Part shown: in pieces, positions 46,351-57,828 of the stretch
Layout of the letters: each line of letters starts with the position of its first letter
Numbering within the stretch: position 1 is the stretch's first letter
Assembly (NCBI RefSeq): GCF_000143535.2
Contig: NC_037314.1
Location: 434,001-498,000, forward strand
DNA from: Botrytis cinerea B05.10
Lineage: Eukaryota > Ascomycota > Leotiomycetes > Helotiales > Sclerotiniaceae
Reading direction: 5' to 3'
DNA length: 64,000 nucleotides
Notes under the pieces: generated by a model
Databases searched by the model: none
The model's input: only the letters and a program-made list of their open reading frames with translations
What the model was told of the DNA's origin: nothing
Program-made: the position numbers and the translations under genes

Positions 46351-49300
46351 GTAGCTAGCAAATGCCTACCATACATGAATTGCCAAGGTACAATACAAAC
46401 TTTACGGCTATAGTGGTGTATTTTAGTGTACTGAATATGGTTAAAATATGGGCTATTATATGCAGAATGTATGTTGAGTTCACCAACACAATTAGAATTG
46501 ACTTTCTTGACTTGGACCTAGACCAAGATTACATAGAACAGCTGGCTCTTTGCTGGTCGTCGTTACAGACCTAGGTCGAGGCTTATTGTACATAGTACTC
46601 TTTGGTGACTTTTCCAACTTTTTTCATCTCAAATTCGTTCCAATTCTCCAATCAGCCATGTTGAATTTATCTTATTCTCCAATGACTTCCCCTCACACCT
46701 GATCCCTTACCAGACCTCCAAAGTTCCAAACCTACATCATACCCTAGATTACAAGCATCAAGCTATATCATTTCGTTCCATGTCCCCTACCAATCTACTC
46801 CTTGTCCCATGCTGGTAGGTATCGGAAGATTGTACCACAAGGATCCAAGTGGGCGGAGCCGGGATCCAATTAGCGGTACAACTTACCGTTCAAGCCTTGT
46901 CTCACTAATTCTTCCTCCCTCAAATAGCTAGCTAGTATTCATTCATGTCTTGCTTATTAGTGGTCTTTGTTTTTTTTTTGTTTTTTTTGGGGGGGGGGAA
47001 TTTTGCGTGAAAAGTAGAAACCAACAGCCCTCCAACCTCGGATGTTCTCGATCATAAACTCCCAGAGATATTGTGCTGCAATGGTAATCTCCTGCATACT
47101 GATGTTTCAATCTCTAATGCTCATTCAATTTTTTTGGCGGTACTTCAATTGCTTACATTGTACGATTTTCGCTGGTTGGTACGATGTAAACATGCTTAAC
47201 GAAATTACCGGTTGACTAGGTGAATTCGGTCTGGTGTCTTGCGAGCGAGATGGAATCAGGAAATGGATTAGTTTTGCCGATAAAACCTCGACAGGAGTGG
47301 ATAAAAACAGAATGATGAATATTGAGCTCAGAATGCCTTGAGATTATTGGGTCCAATCATTACGATGCAAAATAATACAGTCACTGCGGGTGGAATTGAA
47401 GTGTATATTAGGTAGGCTGAGGAAGCTCGGTACCTTGGTCTGCACAGATGATATGTGTGGCCCTTACCGAAAAATTAATGATGTTCTAAGGCTCGGCGCT
47501 CAGGTGTAATTAAGGAGATGCCTACTCAGTACCCAGATACTAAGATGAATGAAGAAATGATATCATACTCGAGTACATCGATGGCATCCCCGTCCGTTGC
47601 AGCTTGTGTTGAGATTCGAAGACAAAACACTCAACAGGTTCAGCATATGCACCTGTACAACCAACAGCTGATGACAGACTAATTCATCATTTGTCTGGGG
47701 TTATCCAGGAATACTGTTCGATTCTGTGATATGATAACTTATTCATCCTCCTCTCATGTTTCCCATGGGTTTCTCTCCATTGAGGTTGCTGCACATGTTG
47801 TAAAACACACACATATGTGTGTACATACAATATGAATTACACATACATGTGTGTACACACGACTACACACCAGATCCTCATTCCCGGAAGATTAATATCG
47901 ATTCTCAATTCGATATCGTTTCCGTCTTGGAACGTAAGACTAACATGATTGGATATTGGTGAACCTCTAGAATGTTTCGCAGTGATCCCATTGCGATGGT
48001 TCAGTAATTTAGTGGATCGAGAACAATGTGAGAGCTTGGAGGTTCCGTAAAATGTGGGAGCACAGGGGCTCGACCTTCCGTTTTCACATCTGTACGACTA
48101 ACATCTTCACATTGCTACATGGACCCGTCCAAGCATAATCCTTTTTCGTGTGGAATTTATCCGGTACTGATGAAGCTAGAAGATAGCATTTTTAAGGTTT
48201 GTAATGACTCGACCACAAGCTTATGGGTTAGAACATCAGAACATCCATTACCCAGGTAGCTAGAGATCAGTACTATATAATGGATGCTGATGTTCAATTT
48301 CGCTGTCTTTCTAGTCTTTACCTAGGCTAATTGTTGATATCTCCAGGAATTATCCATGTTATCCATACTTTCGCCAGTTTAATTTCGTTCTAGATGAAGA
48401 TTTCGATGACTTGCGTTCCTAGTTGCTACCCCTTCTCTCTATACTTTCCCAAATAAGCCTGGTGATTGTATCTTGGAATTTTGAAAGAGACAGTCATCCC
48501 ACTCTTGCGCCTTATAAGTCGAAGTTCTGATAATCTTGTATTCACGCCCCTTTTGGGCCAATGGTAGTACCTACCTACAAACTACGATTCCTTTTTTCCG
48601 ATCGTTTCTCAAGGCTAGCGCTCTCAAGACCAATAGTAAACTCCCCAAGACACCAGCAGCAGTAGCCAATCTTCACATTTGCCTTTTCTGACTTCGTGCT
48701 GACCCTGCTCTCCCCTTGTTCCTGAACCGAACAAAACGCATTTCTGGAAATAGATGCGAGTGACCATGAGGATCCCGGAAATGAAACTTAATATATCGCG
48801 ATTCTAGCATGGTTCAAAGTTCGAACCTTATCAAATCTTATTGTGATAATTCGCTGCATCTACCATCGGCACTAGCATTCACATTTCACCTGCACCTTTG
48901 CGTCACGCCGTACATCGCATTGCGCGCTACTCCCAAACACCAACAGCTGTCAGCGCTTACAGGGAAATATAGCAAATCATCTCTAAATAACATAAGCAAA
49001 CTCTTCTTACCGCCATTTCACACAGAAAAGGAACTCTATCGAATTCCAGCAGTCTGGTTACCCCTTGCGAACGTTTCATCCATGGCCAAAAACTTCCTGG
49101 ATGAGATTTACAAGAGCTTGTCGGTGTAAGCCTCATTTCCACGCTCTCGAAAGCTGAAATGTGGTGAAGATAGCACGGAATGCGATGGATCCCTCTGATG
49201 CGAGTAATGCACTCCAAAGTTGCGGGAACCCGTGGAGAAGGGACACCTTTTGATGTCAAGATGACAAGAAAGCCCCCCCGAAAAGTTGATCACAAGTCAG

Positions 49301-52300
49301 ATATTTACCATCATATCACACCGCTCAAACTTCAACAAAAGCAATATTGCACATCTTTCCAATTATACCATGTTTCAATACCTATACTCGGGCGTGTTAT
49401 TCTTCACATCACGTCGTATCTCGTCGTGTTGCCCCTTAAGTGGGCTTCGGCTGTTCATCCTCAACATGATCGACTACTCTTGAATCTCGCTATCATGGGA
49501 TACGGCACACAATATGGCAATGAATGACAGGACACTACTGTAAAAATACACGTGTACACATGAAAGATTAATTTCGCGACATGCTACTTTCTCACCAGGA
49601 CTCCCAATAATATCCGAACCATCAGTGACCAGACCCATTTTGTCTTTTTCTTCCCCCGTTCTCTCTCTCCCACTTTCCTTCTCAAGAATAGTGGGAATTT
49701 ATGTAAATCAAACTATCTCCACTTTTCGGGAGGACCCGACAGTTTGGTAACAACTAATGTGGAGGATCCTGCGGTACAGGGTTAATGTGTTTGAAAATAG
49801 TCAGTCACATGGGCCACCCACCGTCACTTACTTATTATCACCCACCCACCTTTTAGGAGCGAGGCGCTTTATCCGATGTAGTGATATATGTCATAATGTA
49901 TCATGTATCAAAGGGAGGTAGACGACCCGACGACCAGAAGTAGATACCGGCCGAGAGTGTCAAAATCCTAACCGGACTGATGATATCGCTGACTTGGATA
50001 GATACAAGGCAGCTCTAACAAGATTTGAAGGATTAATCAAACTCTTGGTCATCAAATCCTTGTCTTAATTGGAGTCAATCAAGTCCACAATTATCTACTC
50101 AGCTTGTCATCTCTTGCTAACACTACCCAATCAATTTACAAGACTTGACTTCCTAGCACCAAAAAGCTCCAAACCCTAATCATCATTGCGGGTCCGGAAG
50201 CGTGTCATGGATAATCATACGTGTTGAGAATTCGAAATCCATATCGAGGAGACGGAGAACAAAAGGAACAATGAAAAATGGCCACTGGATCATTCTGCAA
50301 CATAGTACACCATCCCGTCAAACGTCACAACGAATGCCTTCACAGCCACCATGTCTTGGGTGGATGAAGACAAATAATGCGAGCACCTACCACCAATCTA
50401 TTCTCCATGGTGCAAGCTATTTCGTTTCAGGATGTCGTTATTTGGAGAACCTTTCGATCATAACCAATTCTGGAAGAAGGTGGATTCAGACACAACAGGG
50501 ATAGACTATTCAAGGACCATGGAGCTGGGTTTGTGTTCCGTCGAACAACACTTGTGGCTAATGAGTACAACACGAATGGAATAGTTGAGAGCCGACAACA
50601 ATCCCCATTGCTCGATTTGATGTCTCAGAATGCATGGTACAGAATTTGTACCAGAGGCGTTGATCACATTCTTTCTTTTTTCTCACGAATCATTCCCCAC
50701 ATCAATATTGTCTCAAACGGCAGCTCTAGAACATTATGTAATATAACTGAAACCGGGCAGACTCGACTGTCTGTAAGGCTGGGAAAGTATTGCATCTAGT
50801 CCTTTTCTACATATGCAGCCTCCCGCATCGCCAAGCCTGGGTCCCAAGTCACTCAATAGACCAAAAAAAGTCCAAATGTTTTTATCATTGTTTTTGATGG
50901 TGTAACATTCTCTTCCCCTAAAGAGAGCGTGTAAAGCACCGTTCGGAATGCAGTTGCAATCTAAAGATCTCATGCCGAATTGATGGGGTGTACAGCTCAT
51001 CAAACTCATTGGCTGCTGCTCGATCCTCACTTCCGGCGTCAACAGTTAAATAAAGATCCCAAGAAATGCGACCTAATTTCCAACCACACCTCACCAATGG
51101 GTTCCCGGTCAATAAGATCTGATTGGCAGTACCAGGTATCTGGAATTGCTTTGTGCCAGCATGCAATATGACACTTCCACCCTAGCCCCCCAGTTTCTTC
51201 AATCATGTCCCAATTGAGTACCACACTACTATCATTTTGAGATACCCTAGCACGTCCACTTCTCGTATGGAGATAGGAAATCAAGGAAGAGGCTTTCTTA
51301 TTCGTTTCGTCAGATGTAACCCTAGGCTGTCCCGTGATTGGTCACTATACAGTACCGACACTCTGGTACGGAAGGAATCTTATCCTTGTTGAAGGAACTT
51401 CAAGAGTCAGCCGGCCTAATGTTCGCCCCTCAAAAATATACGATTGGTCTCCATAACAAATCTAGAATACGCCTATTATGCACAGAAGCTCGCAGCGTGT
51501 CTAATTGGTGTGGCTGCACTTACATCCTCCAATTGGTGCATGCTCGGCATGTCAATCCGCAATGGTCGGTTCGCACCGCGCTTAGCCAAGGGGAGAATAC
51601 GGTGAGATGTCAGCATTGTCATTCAGCCCTGCATCTGGTGTAACCATAAATTAGCACTACCGGAGCAAACTCTTTCCCCGAGGTTACCAGCTGAAAGAGC
51701 AACCCGGACCGAGGATAGCTCTTCAATGTACATCATGTTCAATCTTACCTACAACCAATTTAATGCCCAACCATTGCATGGGTGCGATTACGAACAATAG
51801 GTATACACGGATCTTCTTGCAGAATTCCGACTAATCGCAGAAAGCATTATATATCCCTACCATGTAACGTATGTCAGAAACGAAAGATTCTGATGCCCCC
51901 ACGCTTTCCTTTATAATCTGCAGACAACGGGGATAGCCAACCTATCGGACAATGTGGGGATTTTATCCCAGTTTGCTACAGCCACGTGGATATCTGCTTG
52001 GAGAATACTCTCCAAAGCATGCAGAATAATATACATATTCATGTAATATAAATCCATATGCTCGGACTTATGTCCACCTGTTGATAGATTTCCGACCCTC
52101 TAGAATGATCATCATTGTGAGCATCGGCGACCTTTCATCTGACTCATCCTCCGGCTTACGCAGTACAGATAAACAACTCTGGATGATCTCTAGTTATATT
52201 GCATCTTTGTTCTAAGACTGACGGTCTCACCGCTTACAGTAGAACATGTGGGGTTTGCCAAAACGAGACAGCAGGAACAAACACTCGGGTCTACGCTAGG

Positions 52301-53958
52301 TCAGTTTCTGCACCGCTGGCTCAAACGTGGCTTCCACTTTCCGTCATGAACAATGTGCATCTCGATTCTACTTTCTGGTCGTCGTTTAAAGTGACCATAA
52401 AGCTTTGGATATTCTTGCGTTTTCCCACAATCTTTGAGCTTCTGCTGCAAAAACTCAACTGGGGCGCGGCTGCAGTGTGGTACAACGAATATTAAAAGCT
52501 CTGTCATAAAAGACGTCTTGGTAAGTAGAAGACACGTCAATATTGCCATTATCATCAGATATGACGAAGAAGTTCCAAGTGGAATTGATGATGCACCTTT
52601 CTCTCGATGGCTGCATCACTAGAAGCAGGAAAAGCATCTCACACCATCTCACTGGTTCAATCTTCGGACCCGAACCGATTCTTCGGAAATGAATTCTTCA
52701 GATGCAATATGGCGTGTCGTCTGTTGTTTCAACCCCATGTTATTATATCAAGTGAATCAACTATGCCCCTCTTTTCACGTACTTCGACGTTCTTTGTTCT
52801 TGTCCAAGGCTCCAGCTTGTTTCTCCGTCTCCATCATAATAGATGGATACGACAGCTGGTCGGTGGGTAGCGATATGTTGATCATCTTACTTCTTGCGGA
52901 TTCTCTCGTTGTCATGAATCAAAGAAATCGGACAACACGTCGAGATGACACGGGTAGTAGGGAGAGGTTTCTTGAATGTATTTCATACATTATTTGCAGA
53001 GGTATAAAATGCTATCTTTACAAATTCATACCACACTTGTCCTCTTTGATTGAAGAATTTTAGCTTTAAAACCTCTTTTCTCCGTGCTTCACACAATGCA
53101 AGCTGCATTGGATCTATACATACATTTCCTGAATTCCTCGGTTGGGGAAAAAAGATTCACAGACAACCATACAGTTATATAAACAGTTGTTCTAAATCCT
53201 CATAGAAAAGGCCATTCTAAAACTTCTTCTCTCTAATTCGATGTTATAGCTGCTCTTACTTTGTTAGAATTTTACAGTATTCATCTTCTCTGTCACGATA
53301 GCTCAGCAGCTACATGTACCAGTTCATCTATATCTCAATTACTCTATGAAACTATTCCTTACCAATTCAGACTACCTGATGATTATACCAAAAACTTCTT
53401 TCATACTTTGCTATTGAAGCAATGGAAGTAGGTAAACAATAGATTTGAAAATTCATCTCTGTTGTATCTGCTTGGAAAAAGTGGAAATAATACAACGTGG
53501 CGGATCAGATACGATGGTTGAGAATATTGTAAGATTACCTTCTATCAGATTCACTTATGGATCTAGATAATTCAACAAGTATCATTTATAACCGATAAAT
53601 AGACAGAAACCCAACAATCACAACCAAGTTTTTTTTATATTTCTTAAGTGTAACAACTCTTTACATCCAATTATTCTTAACCCTAAACTCATCTACCTTT
53701 CTTGTAAATGTGAATCTTTCACCGCCTCTCCCGCTTCAGAGTCCTCTATGATCCATCCCTCTTCCAGATCTTCCACATTCATACCCTCTACCTATCACAC
53801 TAAAACCTTTGCTCCCTATTATCTTCTCTTCAGATCTGCGTTTCCCATCTTTGTATTCCAATCTGCCACCTGTTAGATTCAATCCTCTTTGATTCTTACT
53901 CTGATCACCCTTTCCTCTTTCCCTCTCCTTGCTCCTTATCCCCCTCCTATATTCCCTA
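46351..53958. other. Long gene-poor region, 7.6 kb
   Basis: I find no gene I can support. Composition is ordinary (not strikingly AT-rich). Open frames are short and overlap on both strands. A T-run followed by a G-run lies at 46971-46998, and CA/TG palindromes lie at 47807-47858. Between 50.4 and 52.7 kb several short frames have protein-like text (for example 50439-50573 on + and 50918-51284 on -), with stops or frameshifts between them. This could be the remains of one or more dead genes, but I cannot name a family. Confidence 0.5.
47807..47858. repeat. Cluster of CA/TG palindromes
   Basis: A 16-bp perfect palindrome (ACACACATATGTGTGT, 47807-47822) is followed by ACACAT-AC-ATGTGT (47839-47852) and GTGTACAC (47851-47858). 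Alternating purine-pyrimidine text of this kind can form cruciform or Z-DNA in principle. Confidence 0.75.
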
Positions 53959-54186
53959 TTACCTATTCACCATCGTCTCTTCCTCCCTCTTCCTCCTCTC
54001 CTCCCTCTCCCTCTCACACCCCGGACAATCCTCCCGAAACATCGTATACTCCATCCTATAAAACCTGCACGCCCTCGAAAAAGCGGTTAGCTGATCCCGA
54101 CAATCATCATTCTGCTTCATGGTCACCGCTTCGGACTCCGGTTTCTTGTGTCCGCATTTGTATTCCCAGCCCCATTCTGTGCACAT
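53959..54186 (-). CDS. Small Cys/His-containing protein, 75 aa
   Basis: The frame starts at ATG 54186 (MCTEWGWEYKCGHKK). I prefer this ATG to the longer frame upstream because it matches a common start in small fungal proteins of the form MCT-x-W/Y-x-C-G-H. Cysteines and a histidine are spaced as Cys2, Cys11, His13, then a Cys in the NDDCRD block, a Cys in SRACRFY, and a final DCPGC pair, which suggests zinc coordination. The C-terminus is a strongly charged Glu/Arg helix. No signal peptide is seen. The function is unknown and the recognition rests on the overall pattern only. Confidence 0.5.
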   Translation of the reverse strand: MCTEWGWEYKCGHKKPESEAVTMKQNDDCRDQLTAFSRACRFYRMEYTMFREDCPGCEREREERRKREEETMVNR

Positions 54187-55758
54187 TTTTTTCAGGTTGG
54201 GGTTTTTTGGTTTGTGGCTTTGGGGAGATGATGTGGGGAGATAATGTGGAGATGATGTGTAGTTCGTAGGTTCCTGGGTTTGTGATGGTACCTGCGATGG
54301 TAAACATGTAATAATAAGTTCGCAGTGTGAACCAAAATTTAGATAGCCTCTGCGATTTCGATGTACGAATACAGATTCGCTATACATTTATTTCCCGATC
54401 CAATCCAGCACAGTAATAAATAAAAATATATCTCTCACTCAAAACCCGTGAATTATGAATGTAAATACAAGAAAGTTACCACTTTCCGCACAGCTAGATG
54501 ACTGTGACTTTTCAATTTGAATCACACAATCCTGTAACTTTTGAAAATCTCCAATATCCCTCCAAGTATCGAAATAAATGCATGTACAGAGGCAAAAACA
54601 AAAGAAACACCAAGAAGTAAGATCTCAGATCTCGACTTTTGTATTCCAAGGGGACAAAGAAAAGACAACACACAAGCCGTCGAATTCCGAGATCCGAGAT
54701 CCCTTTCCTTTCCTTTCCTTTCATATATACATATATATATATATCCACCATATTCAAAGTTCACGAGCTAGATCGTAGAAACAGCCTGGCAGAAAAACAG
54801 ATTAAAGAAGAAAACAAAGAAGCATTTCCAATCCTCGTTTTCTACCTAGGTCATTGTCATTCCCGTTATAATAAAGAAGAAAAAAAAAATCCTCACGCTC
54901 TCCCGACGATAGGGAAAATTCACACTACGAATAATGAAATATATCCAGAAAATTCACGCATTCACCACACTCGAAAATTCCCCTCTCCCTAAGGGGAAAA
55001 AAAAAGGCAATTTCATATTCACATCACCAGCAATTGCTTGCATTCAAGAAATTCAAGATTCCTAGTAAACAGTCACAGTTGAATAAACGGCACAAACGCG
55101 ATCATCAACAGCCTCGAGATGTCCCGTCACAAAATCAAATTATTAAGATTCTTAGATTCCTACTCTATATTGGGATCGAAGTAAATACATTCAACTATAA
55201 ACAGGATTGTAAATTAGATATAATCTTATTCTTCTCGCCGTCAATCCTCTTCCCAGTGATACACACGTATACATCATTACTATTTCAAATACCAATCGAT
55301 CTCGAAGTTGTGAAGCACATGCCGTGATATCTGATCATATCTTCACAGTAGAATACCCAGGTTATAGCCAATAAAGAATGAACGATATTGTGAGATGTGT
55401 TATGAATAATGAAATAGTTGGCTATGTATGGCTTGGAGTGACATCGCCTGATTGTGGCTTAAGGGATTTATTCTTTGACCCGAGAACTCTCTGACTAGCA
55501 ATTAATTGTGTGAATGCCAAGCAAATTTATGTTGAAATGTATTTTATCTCGTGTATCTTCAGTCATATCTAATCCTCCATCTAGCATGTAGCTATTAAAT
55601 ATGGCACAATCGATCTCATCGTCAGAACTGTCATCACGAGACATTTATTTGTGCCTTCCATAGCTAAGTAATGCCAGATCTCATCCCATATTAAAAAAAC
55701 TTAGATAGAAAAATACATTGCAGCAATTACTTGCAATAGAGCTCATTTAAATCTTGCA
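54187..55758. other. Intergenic region
   Basis: This 1.6-kb stretch is AT-rich. It includes short CCTTT and TATA runs near 54705-54745. No gene is visible. Confidence 0.5.
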
Positions 55759-56127
55759 TTAAAGAATTCGAAATCCTGCTCGGAGAGGCTGTTGTGTTGC
55801 TTTCAGGAAATCTGCCATGAAACGCCAGGATTTCTCGAGTGATTTCATGCCATGGAATGCGCCTTGATCTGTTTCGTTTCGTCCCACTATAACTGTACCT
55901 TGACTACCGACTGTCGCATCAATAATTTGAAAAGCTTCGCTCAGAGCGGTCCCGTCATATGGTCCAAGATCTTCCGTTGACCACTTGCTTTGGATTTGTT
56001 CTGCTAGGCTTGGAAAATCTTTTAAGCGATCTTTCCAAGCTGAATATGGGTGAAAAAATTCCACATGAGTATCTAGGGCAAGCTGGTTTGTATAACTGCA
56101 ACGTGTATTGCCACATTTGCTAATATT
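55759..56127 (-). other. In-frame 3' extension of the zinc-finger gene
   Basis: This 122-codon open stretch follows the zinc-finger gene in the same frame, separated only by a TAG. It begins KCGNTRC and contains Cys-x4-Cys-x10-His-x4-His, then a helical, well-composed stretch ending QPLRAGFRIL. It reads like a genuine protein end. It could be joined by an 81-nt intron (56188-56108 approximately, donor GTTGGG, acceptor ATTAG), by stop readthrough, or it may have been cut off by a nonsense mutation. Confidence 0.5.
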
Positions 56128-57828
56128 CTAAGTAAATCGGAAGTCGGATAGAGTCCTGTCACGATCGTGCGAGTTACGATAATGATCTCGCAGACCCAAC
56201 GCTGCAATGTGTACATTCTCTATATGCTCAATAACCCCCTTGTAATCACGGAACACCCTGGACCTACAGGCAGCCAGAGGACAAACGAGTTTGTGGAAAC
56301 CATCGTGCTCCACCATACAATGGGTTTGCCATTCTTGGTCTCCAGCAAGGCTTCTATACCAAGTCATCCCGCAGCCGTCAATGGGGCACGCCCACCGGAA
56401 TAATAAGGCTCGAGCGTGTTGGTTGGCATTGTTTCCGCTTCCCACACTAGCCTCTGTTTTCCTCAGAGCTTTACGCGCATCATTCGACAGTGTCATGTAC
56501 TCCGAATATAACTTTGCTTCGTCACATGGACTTTCCAACCCCAGACACACTCGCACAAGTTGATACAAGGGGAAAATCAAACACGTTCGTTTCTCTGTAA
56601 TACGCCACAATAAACCTCGATCCGAGTTGATATTCCCAAGTTTTTGTATAGCAACTAAAAATTTATATGCTGGGGAATTCTCTCTCAAATCCACCCACGC
56701 ACGAGGTGAGTTGGAAATACCTTGAATACCCAATGATACCAGAAGTATTATATCACCAATTGCCGCAGATCTGATGGTAGAGACGAATTTCAATGAGCTT
56801 TTAGAAGAGTAACCGTGCATATTGTTAGTGTTACCTAGGGAGGGAATCGGTGAATCGGCTTGGTGATCTTTGAGATGTACGGAGTGGATATTGGTATTAT
56901 CAATTTTGATGTTGAGCAAGGCCGTAATATCGTCTGATGTTGAAGAAATCGCACTGCTCTTGTCGTATATTCCGTCTGAAATATCTCGTGAATCTTTAGA
57001 ACAAAGAACAATGTGTTTAATCGGATTGAAACTCATCCAGTGTTTGAGTTCCGGAGAAAGAAGTGTTTGATTATGAGATCCGTAAGTTGCGTTATTGCTG
57101 GAATGACTTCGAGCCGAGCCACTTTGGCGACTGTCAGTGACCAGAGACCTCTTGAATGGTTTTTGTTGAGTGGAAGAGTCCAATGTTAGGTCTACAACAT
57201 GCTCTCTCTTTGGATACTTGCCGTTCGCTACTGGTTCCAGTGATTCGGGATCGCTTGGGTAGAGCTGTTGACTTTGATGATTTGACGAAAAATTAGAATG
57301 AAGTGGGCCTGTAAGATCAATGAAAGATATGGGCCTGTAATTAATTGACTTGTTATTGATAGACGGGCAGAGTTGGGAAATTGAATGTTTGGCATTGGGT
57401 TCGTCATGAACAGCAGGATGGCGAGCAAGTATCATTCTATCTTCCTTCTCTTTACCGTTGACAAAGCTGCATATGCTGAGCGGAATAGGAGTAAGAGATG
57501 TGGTACATGGCCTATCAGGTAACTTGGTGCGTTGAGCTTTCCTCTCATATTTCTTGGCAAGACCACCACTTTGCCTCAGAGTCATCTTTGCAGTGATAGT
57601 ACGATCATATTTAAAGACGTCGGCACGTGTAAGATTGATGTTTTTCTTGCTATGAGAGGTGCTAGTCTCCTTTTCGATTGTACGCCAGTTGTTGGACTCA
57701 AGGACAGAGGGATATTCGAGTTTGGGGACCGAACCACTGTGTACGACGGTGCCTTTATCTCTGTATGTATCTCTTCTACTTCTGAAATCGGGCAGAGACT
57801 CAGAAATTGGTATAGAGGATCTGGCCAT
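56128..57828 (-). CDS. C2H2-type zinc-finger protein, 566 aa
   Basis: A single frame from ATG 57828 encodes 566 aa. The first 450 residues are hydrophilic and Ser/Asn-rich with basic clusters. Two stretches fit the SUMO-interacting motif pattern: FIDLT (169-173) and VVDLTLD (211-217). Near the C-terminus are two finger-like units: Cys481-x4-Cys486-x16-His503-x4-His508 and Cys516-x4-Cys521-x13-His535-x4-His540. Fingers with such spacing occur in fungal nuclear proteins, so DNA binding is possible but not shown. After the TAG stop (56128-56130) the same frame stays open for another 122 codons and contains a third finger-like unit. A weak-donor intron at the boundary could join them. I recognise no specific family. 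The gene stands alone. Confidence 0.7.
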   Translation of the reverse strand: MARSSIPISESLPDFRSRRDTYRDKGTVVHSGSVPKLEYPSVLESNNWRTIEKETSTSHSKKNINLTRADVFKYDRTITAKMTLRQSGGLAKKYERKAQRTKLPDRPCTTSLTPIPLSICSFVNGKEKEDRMILARHPAVHDEPNAKHSISQLCPSINNKSINYRPISFIDLTGPLHSNFSSNHQSQQLYPSDPESLEPVANGKYPKREHVVDLTLDSSTQQKPFKRSLVTDSRQSGSARSHSSNNATYGSHNQTLLSPELKHWMSFNPIKHIVLCSKDSRDISDGIYDKSSAISSTSDDITALLNIKIDNTNIHSVHLKDHQADSPIPSLGNTNNMHGYSSKSSLKFVSTIRSAAIGDIILLVSLGIQGISNSPRAWVDLRENSPAYKFLVAIQKLGNINSDRGLLWRITEKRTCLIFPLYQLVRVCLGLESPCDEAKLYSEYMTLSNDARKALRKTEASVGSGNNANQHARALLFRWACPIDGCGMTWYRSLAGDQEWQTHCMVEHDGFHKLVCPLAACRSRVFRDYKGVIEHIENVHIAALGLRDHYRNSHDRDRTLSDFRFT

